Of a stretch of DNA of 35,382 nucleotides, positions 31,472-35,382 are shown one piece after another. Position numbers and translations under genes: made by a program. The DNA is taken from assembly GCA_903874275.1 (NCBI GenBank), contig CAIQRS010000225.1, positions 1-35,382 of the forward strand, written 5' to 3'. Origin of the DNA: an uncultured Anaeromyxobacter sp. Its GTDB lineage: Bacteria; Myxococcota; Myxococcia; Myxococcales; Anaeromyxobacteraceae. Below the pieces are notes generated by a model, which made no database searches, was not told the origin of the DNA, and worked only from the letters and a program-made list of their open reading frames with translations. How positions within the stretch are numbered: position 1 is the stretch's first letter; each line of letters starts with the position of its first letter.

Positions 31472-32112
31472 CCGTCCCCCCTGGCGTTCTGGCGCTTCAG
31501 TTGCTCGTAGATCGCGATGACCCTTCGCACGTACTCCTGGGTCTCCGGATAGCTGGGAACCCCTCCGGCGCGCTTCACCGCATCCGGTCCCGCATTGTAG
31601 GCGGCGAGCGTCTTCACGAGGTCACCCTGGTACTGGTTCGCGAGGGTGCGCAGGTAGCGGGCCCCCCCGTCGATGTTCTCCTCCGGGCTCCACACGTCGC
31701 GCACGTACATGTCCTTCGCGGTACCGGGCATGAGTTGCATCAGCCCCTGGGCGCCCTTCACCGAGAGCGCCCTGGGCTGGTAGGCCGATTCCACCTGCAT
31801 CACCGCGTGGAGCAACTCCTCGGAGAGCTTGTACTTGTCGGCGGCCCGGCGGATGTGCTCGGTGTAGTGGGCGGGAGCACGATGGATGGCCCTCACGTCG
31901 GCCCCCTCGGACGTCGCCGCCCGCCGCGTCGTGGAGGAGGTACCGCGAACCCTCGTCGTCTTCACCCTGCCGACGCAGCGGTACCGCTCCACGTTTCCGA
32001 AGACCTGGACCCCGTCGGCGTCCCTGCAGGCGAAGATCTCGTCCGCCCCGGCCTCGGCGGTGGGGGCGAGCACCAGCGTGCCCAGCAGGAGCATGGCGAG
32101 GAGGCGGGTCAT
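31468..32112 (-). CDS. Lytic transglycosylase with DUF4124-like N-terminus
   Basis: A 214-residue periplasmic enzyme that cleaves peptidoglycan glycan strands. It has a signal peptide (MTRLLAMLLLGTLVLAPTAEA). A short DUF4124-like beta unit follows (IFACRDADGVQVFGN). The SLT domain (about 85-205) has catalytic Glu in MQVESAY, then GLMQLMPGTA and the NAGP motif AAYNAGPDAV. The first gene of the operon with the TPR-AIM24 protein and pgsA, it is read divergently from nadB across 73 bp. Confidence 0.92.
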   Translation of the reverse strand: MTRLLAMLLLGTLVLAPTAEAGADEIFACRDADGVQVFGNVERYRCVGRVKTTRVRGTSSTTRRAATSEGADVRAIHRAPAHYTEHIRRAADKYKLSEELLHAVMQVESAYQPRALSVKGAQGLMQLMPGTAKDMYVRDVWSPEENIDGGARYLRTLANQYQGDLVKTLAAYNAGPDAVKRAGGVPSYPETQEYVRRVIAIYEQLKRQNARGDG

Positions 32113-32185
32113 GTGAACCCTTCCAGGTTACCGCCGGGAGCCCCCCCGGGACAACTTCCGGGGTGCCGTGCTAGGGATCGCGGCC

Positions 32186-33805
32186 ATGTCCACGACATCG
32201 CGCGAGCACGTCGATTTCCTGGTCCTTGGTGGGGGGGTCGCGGGCCTGTCCTTCGCCCTCGAGGCGGCGAAGCACGGCACCGTCCTCGTCCTGACCAAGC
32301 GGAATCGCCAGGAGGGCAACACCCAGTACGCCCAGGGCGGGGTGGCCGCGGTCCTCGGACCCGACGACGCGTTCCCCCTCCACGTCGAGGACACGCTGGT
32401 CGCCGGCGCCGGCCTCTGCCACCTCGACGCGGTCCAGGTCACGGTGGAGGAGGCCCCGGAGCGGATCGGCTGGCTCCAGTCGCTGGGCGTCGAATTCGAC
32501 CGGGAATCCCCCGATCGGCTGCACCTCACCCGGGAGGGGGGGCACTCGCGTCGCCGCGTCGCCCACGCCAAGGACACCACCGGCAAGGAGATCGAGAAGA
32601 AGATGCTGGCGGCCTGCGCGGCGGCCGGCATCCGCATCGAGGAGGACCAGGTCGCCATCGACGTCATCACCAGCGAGCGGGCCGGCGCGGCCGGACCGAA
32701 CCGTGCGCTGGGCGCCTACGTCGTCGATCGGGCCACCGGCGCCATCCGCACCATCACCGCCTCGGTGACCGTCCTCGCCACGGGCGGGGCCGGGAAGGTC
32801 TACCTCTACACCTCGAACCCCGACGTCGCGACCGGCGACGGGGTGGCCATGGGCTACCGGGCCGGCGCCTCCATCGCCAACATGGAGTTCTTCCAGTTCC
32901 ACCCCACCTGCCTCTTCCACCCCGACGCCAAGAGCTTCCTCATCTCCGAGGCGCTCCGCGGCGAGGGAGGGATCCTGCGCAACAAGGCGGGAGAGGCCTT
33001 CATGATCCGCTACGACCCGCGCAAGGAGCTGGCGCCGCGGGACATCGTGGCTCGCTCCATCGACGCCGAGGTGAAGCGGCGCGGCGACGACTGCGCCTTC
33101 CTCGACATGACCCACCTGCCGAAGGGGTTCCTGCTCGACCACTTCCCGCACATCTACCAGACCTGCCGGGAGTTCGGCATCGACATGGCCGTGCAGCCCA
33201 TCCCGGTGGTCCCCGCCGCCCACTACCAGTGCGGTGGCGTGGTCACCGACCTCCACGGGCGCACCGGCGTGCCCAACCTGCTCGCGGTGGGCGAGGTGGC
33301 CTGCACCGGCCTCCACGGCGCCAACCGCCTGGCCTCCAACTCTGTGCTGGAGGGGCTGGTCTTCGGGCGGCGCGCCGCGCTGGCCGCGGTCGAGCTCCTC
33401 GCCGAGAAGCGCCCTCCCCCGCCGGTGCCGGAGTGGAACCCGGGCGACGCGCTGGCGCCCGACGAGGGGGTGGTGGTGGCGCACAACTGGGACGAGCTGC
33501 GCAGGCTCATGTGGAACTACGTGGGGATCGTGCGCTCGGTGAAGCGGCTCGAGCGGGCCCGGACCCGGCTGCGCATCCTCCGCTCCGAGATCCGCGAGTA
33601 CTACTGGCGGTACAAGGTCACGCCCGACCTGGTGGAGCTGCGCAACCTGGCCGACGTGGCGCTGCTCATCGTGCAGTGCGCGCTGCGGCGGGGCGAATCG
33701 CGCGGCCTCCACTACCTGCTCGACCACCCGGCCACCGACGACCGCTTCCTGAAGGACACCGTGGTCCACCGGGGCGAGCTGGAGGAGGCGTCGCCGCGCG
33801 CCTGA
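32186..33805 (+). CDS. nadB: L-aspartate oxidase
   Basis: A 539-residue FAD enzyme that oxidises L-aspartate to iminoaspartate, the first step of de novo NAD synthesis. The FAD-binding GGGVAGLSFALEAA is at the N-terminus, followed by the family signature NTQYAQGGVAAV, the substrate-site region EFFQFHPTCL, and HGANRLASNSVLEGLVFGRR near residue 390. The length equals the usual one. An ATG at 32168 is in frame, but 32186 gives the expected N-terminus. The partner nadA is not in the window. Confidence 0.95.
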   Translation: MSTTSREHVDFLVLGGGVAGLSFALEAAKHGTVLVLTKRNRQEGNTQYAQGGVAAVLGPDDAFPLHVEDTLVAGAGLCHLDAVQVTVEEAPERIGWLQSLGVEFDRESPDRLHLTREGGHSRRRVAHAKDTTGKEIEKKMLAACAAAGIRIEEDQVAIDVITSERAGAAGPNRALGAYVVDRATGAIRTITASVTVLATGGAGKVYLYTSNPDVATGDGVAMGYRAGASIANMEFFQFHPTCLFHPDAKSFLISEALRGEGGILRNKAGEAFMIRYDPRKELAPRDIVARSIDAEVKRRGDDCAFLDMTHLPKGFLLDHFPHIYQTCREFGIDMAVQPIPVVPAAHYQCGGVVTDLHGRTGVPNLLAVGEVACTGLHGANRLASNSVLEGLVFGRRAALAAVELLAEKRPPPPVPEWNPGDALAPDEGVVVAHNWDELRRLMWNYVGIVRSVKRLERARTRLRILRSEIREYYWRYKVTPDLVELRNLADVALLIVQCALRRGESRGLHYLLDHPATDDRFLKDTVVHRGELEEASPRA

Positions 33806-33829
33806 CCCCGCCGGTCGCGGGGGCGTGGC

Positions 33830-34429
33830 TCAGCGGGCGGGCGGCTCCCAGGACATCCGGAGGCTGCCGAGCACGCCGGCGATGCGCAGCTCGAAGGGCA
33901 GCGCCGAAAGCGGCGTCGGGCCGGGGAACTTCGGGAACCTGACCCGGTAGAGCGTGACGAAGTCGGTGACGTACGGGTAGAGGGCCTGGTTGGTGGGGTC
34001 CCGCTTCACGAGCGACACCTTGACCGGGAGCGCCTGCTCGTTCCCGTTCACCAGGAGCGCGACCCGCCAGGTGCCCCGGTCGGTGGCCAGGTCGTTGGCC
34101 CGCCGGTCGTCGGTGAAGAAGGCCAGCAGGAACTCCTCCGCCTCGGCCCCCTCGGCGCGCTCCCTGGCGAGGAACGCCTCCTTCTCGGCCGGGAGCATCC
34201 CCTTCCACGCGGCGAGCCGGTCCACCCGCGCGACCCGCACCGCATCCGACTGCCAGGTGGCGGTGGCGAAGGCCACGTCGTCGAGCATGTCGTAGAGCTT
34301 GGCGGTGCGGGTGGCGCCGTCGCGGGCCTCGGCCCAGGCCCCATCCCGTGCGGAGGGGTCGGATGCCGGCGTGAGGTAGGTGCAGGCCGATGCGGAGAGG
34401 AGCAGCGCGAGCAGCGGGAACCGCTTCAT
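33830..34429 (-). CDS. Putative lipoprotein
   Basis: A 199-residue protein with a lipoprotein signal (MKRFPLLALLLSASAC, lipobox with Cys16). The mature part is mixed alpha/beta with segments AWKGMLPAEKEAFLARERAE and a C-terminal beta region (LPFELRIAGVLGSLRMSWE). No known family was recognised. The ATG at 34429 is 8 bp after the pyrE stop, so it is in the pyrE operon; the open frame upstream to 34669 is antisense-like and rejected. Confidence 0.8.
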   Translation of the reverse strand: MKRFPLLALLLSASACTYLTPASDPSARDGAWAEARDGATRTAKLYDMLDDVAFATATWQSDAVRVARVDRLAAWKGMLPAEKEAFLARERAEGAEAEEFLLAFFTDDRRANDLATDRGTWRVALLVNGNEQALPVKVSLVKRDPTNQALYPYVTDFVTLYRVRFPKFPGPTPLSALPFELRIAGVLGSLRMSWEPPAR

Positions 34430-34437
34430 GTCCGGCA

Positions 34438-34998
34438 CTATCCCAGAAAATCGCGCCGGGTGAAGAGCGCGTCCACCGGGACCCCGAGGGCCTCGATGGC
34501 CTCGCGCCCCCCCTCCATCCGGTCCACCAGGGCGAAGCACCCGGCCACCAGGAGCCCCTCGGCGCGGCAGCGCTCGATGGCCTTGATGGCGCTCCCACCG
34601 GTGGTGATGACGTCCTCGAGGACCGCCACCCGGCTGCCGCCGGGGATGGTCTTGCGCCCCTCGATCCACTGGCCGGTGCCGTGCCCCTTGGGCTCCTTGC
34701 GCACGATGAAGGCATCCACCGGCTCGCCGGCCAGGAAGCTCGTGTAGGCCACGGCGCTCGCCAGCGGGTCGGCGCCCAGCGTGAGGCCGCCGGCCCCGCG
34801 CAGGAGCGGCTTCATCTGGCGGATGCGGTCGAAGAGGAGCCGCCCCACCAGCACGTGCCCCTCGGCGGTGAGGGCGGTGCGCTTGCAGTCCACGTAGAAG
34901 TCGCTCTCCTTTCCGGAGGCGAGGATCACCTTGCGCCGCTCGAAGGAGAGCTCCCGCATGAGCACGAGGAGGCGGGCGCGATCGTGGGCCAGGTTCAT
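34438..34998 (-). CDS. pyrE: Orotate phosphoribosyltransferase
   Basis: A 186-residue enzyme of pyrimidine synthesis that makes orotidine 5'-phosphate from orotate and PRPP. It shows the PRPP-binding loop VAVLEDVITTGGSAIKAI, the catalytic-loop segment RKEPKGHGTG, and SDFYVDCKRT near the N-terminus. The ATG at 34998 has AAGGAGA upstream and overlaps the stop of the preceding gene by 4 bases. Confidence 0.95.
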   Translation of the reverse strand: MNLAHDRARLLVLMRELSFERRKVILASGKESDFYVDCKRTALTAEGHVLVGRLLFDRIRQMKPLLRGAGGLTLGADPLASAVAYTSFLAGEPVDAFIVRKEPKGHGTGQWIEGRKTIPGGSRVAVLEDVITTGGSAIKAIERCRAEGLLVAGCFALVDRMEGGREAIEALGVPVDALFTRRDFLG

Positions 34999-35382
34999 GG
35001 GTTCTCCTTCTCGAGGAGCGGGAGGATGCGGACCAGGTAGCGGAGCTGCTCCAGGACGAGCCTCCGCCCCTCGGGCGGGAGCGCGCCCCAGGACTCGTAG
35101 GCGGCGGCCACGTCGCCGTTCAGCTCGTAGGCGCGGACGGCAAGCCCGTGCGTGAAGGCGGCCGGGTCGGCGGCGGGAGGGGGGCGCGAGGCGCCCGACG
35201 CCCGCGAGGGAGCGGCGCTCTTCTCGCCTGCGCGGCGCCTGGCCGCGGCGAGGGCTGGCTCGGCCCAGGGAGCGTGGGTGCGGAGCTTCGCGGCCACGGC
35301 GTCGAGGTCGGCCGGGCTCCAGGGCTGGCCGAAGGCGGGACCGGAGAGGGCCAGGGCCCAGGCGTCCTCGTCGGGGAGGCGG
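34995..35382 (-). CDS. Partial gene upstream of pyrE
   Basis: The frame is open to the window edge, so the N-terminus is missing. The visible 128 residues include a Pro/Ala/Ser-rich linker and a C-terminal helical part (AYELNGDVAAAYESWGALPP, then EGRRLVLEQLRYLVRILPLL). No family was recognised. Its stop overlaps the pyrE start (ATGA), so it is co-transcribed with pyrE and the lipoprotein. Confidence 0.7.
   Translation of the reverse strand, partial: RLPDEDAWALALSGPAFGQPWSPADLDAVAAKLRTHAPWAEPALAAARRRAGEKSAAPSRASGASRPPPAADPAAFTHGLAVRAYELNGDVAAAYESWGALPPEGRRLVLEQLRYLVRILPLLEKENP

Noticed and set aside
32171-33769. A 532-codon frame antisense to nadB
   Set aside because: It mirrors a clear L-aspartate oxidase; such antisense frames are expected at this GC content.
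31501-33942. An 813-codon frame across the transglycosylase gene and nadB
   Set aside because: It is Arg/Gly/Pro-rich throughout and overlaps two well-supported genes in other frames.

Overview
The window is high-GC DNA with dense operons, lipoproteins, a large Ser/Thr kinase with TPR repeats and many GTG/TTG starts. It fits a high-GC soil-type Gram-negative bacterium; the right-hand housekeeping block looks Myxococcota (Anaeromyxobacter-like), but this is an inference from gene content only.

Layout. (1) 1-8.6 kb, variable chromosome: a lipoprotein, a transposase scrap, a zinc-peptidase/PPP-phosphatase fusion gene bracketed by 35-bp direct repeats, and a transmembrane Ser/Thr kinase-TPR protein, separated by long gaps holding degenerate dispersed repeats. 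(2) About 8.6-17.53 kb, island A: three hypotheticals, a 1605-residue replicase that joins a TOPRIM/DUF3854-like primase part, a DUF927 helicase-like part and a family A DNA polymerase in one chain, then an excisionase-like protein and tyrosine integrase 1. (3) 17.53-29.5 kb, island B: an ietA-ietS (AAA ATPase + subtilase) defence pair, a truncated vsr gene, a membrane protein, a restriction-modification operon with two C5-cytosine methyltransferases and an Mrr-like nuclease, a zinc-ribbon protein, a non-coding block rich in palindromes, a ribbon-helix-helix-like protein, a second excisionase-like protein and integrase 2. (4) 29.5-35.4 kb, core chromosome: tRNA-Gly(GCC), pgsA, a TPR-AIM24 protein, a lytic transglycosylase, nadB, a lipoprotein, pyrE and a partial upstream gene.

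The islands sit in tandem at the 3' end of tRNA-Gly. A 23-bp copy of the tRNA 3' end lies at 17510-17532, inside the last codons of integrase 1, and the tRNA itself carries the other copy at 29499-29521. Integrase 2 ends just before the tRNA. A 142-bp repeat (17530-17671 and 21552-21693) flanks the ietAS module and cuts the vsr gene, which suggests that island B is itself a fusion of two related islands with a deletion between them.

Most interesting points: the single-chain primase-helicase-polymerase with altered polymerase motifs; a cluster of TGTCCCA repeats next to an AT-rich patch inside its linker, which could be a replication origin embedded in the gene; three operator-like repeats spaced exactly 20 bp apart in front of ietA, whose product ends in a helix-turn-helix; and the peptidase-phosphatase fusion. 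All functional statements come from reading motifs; no searches were run.
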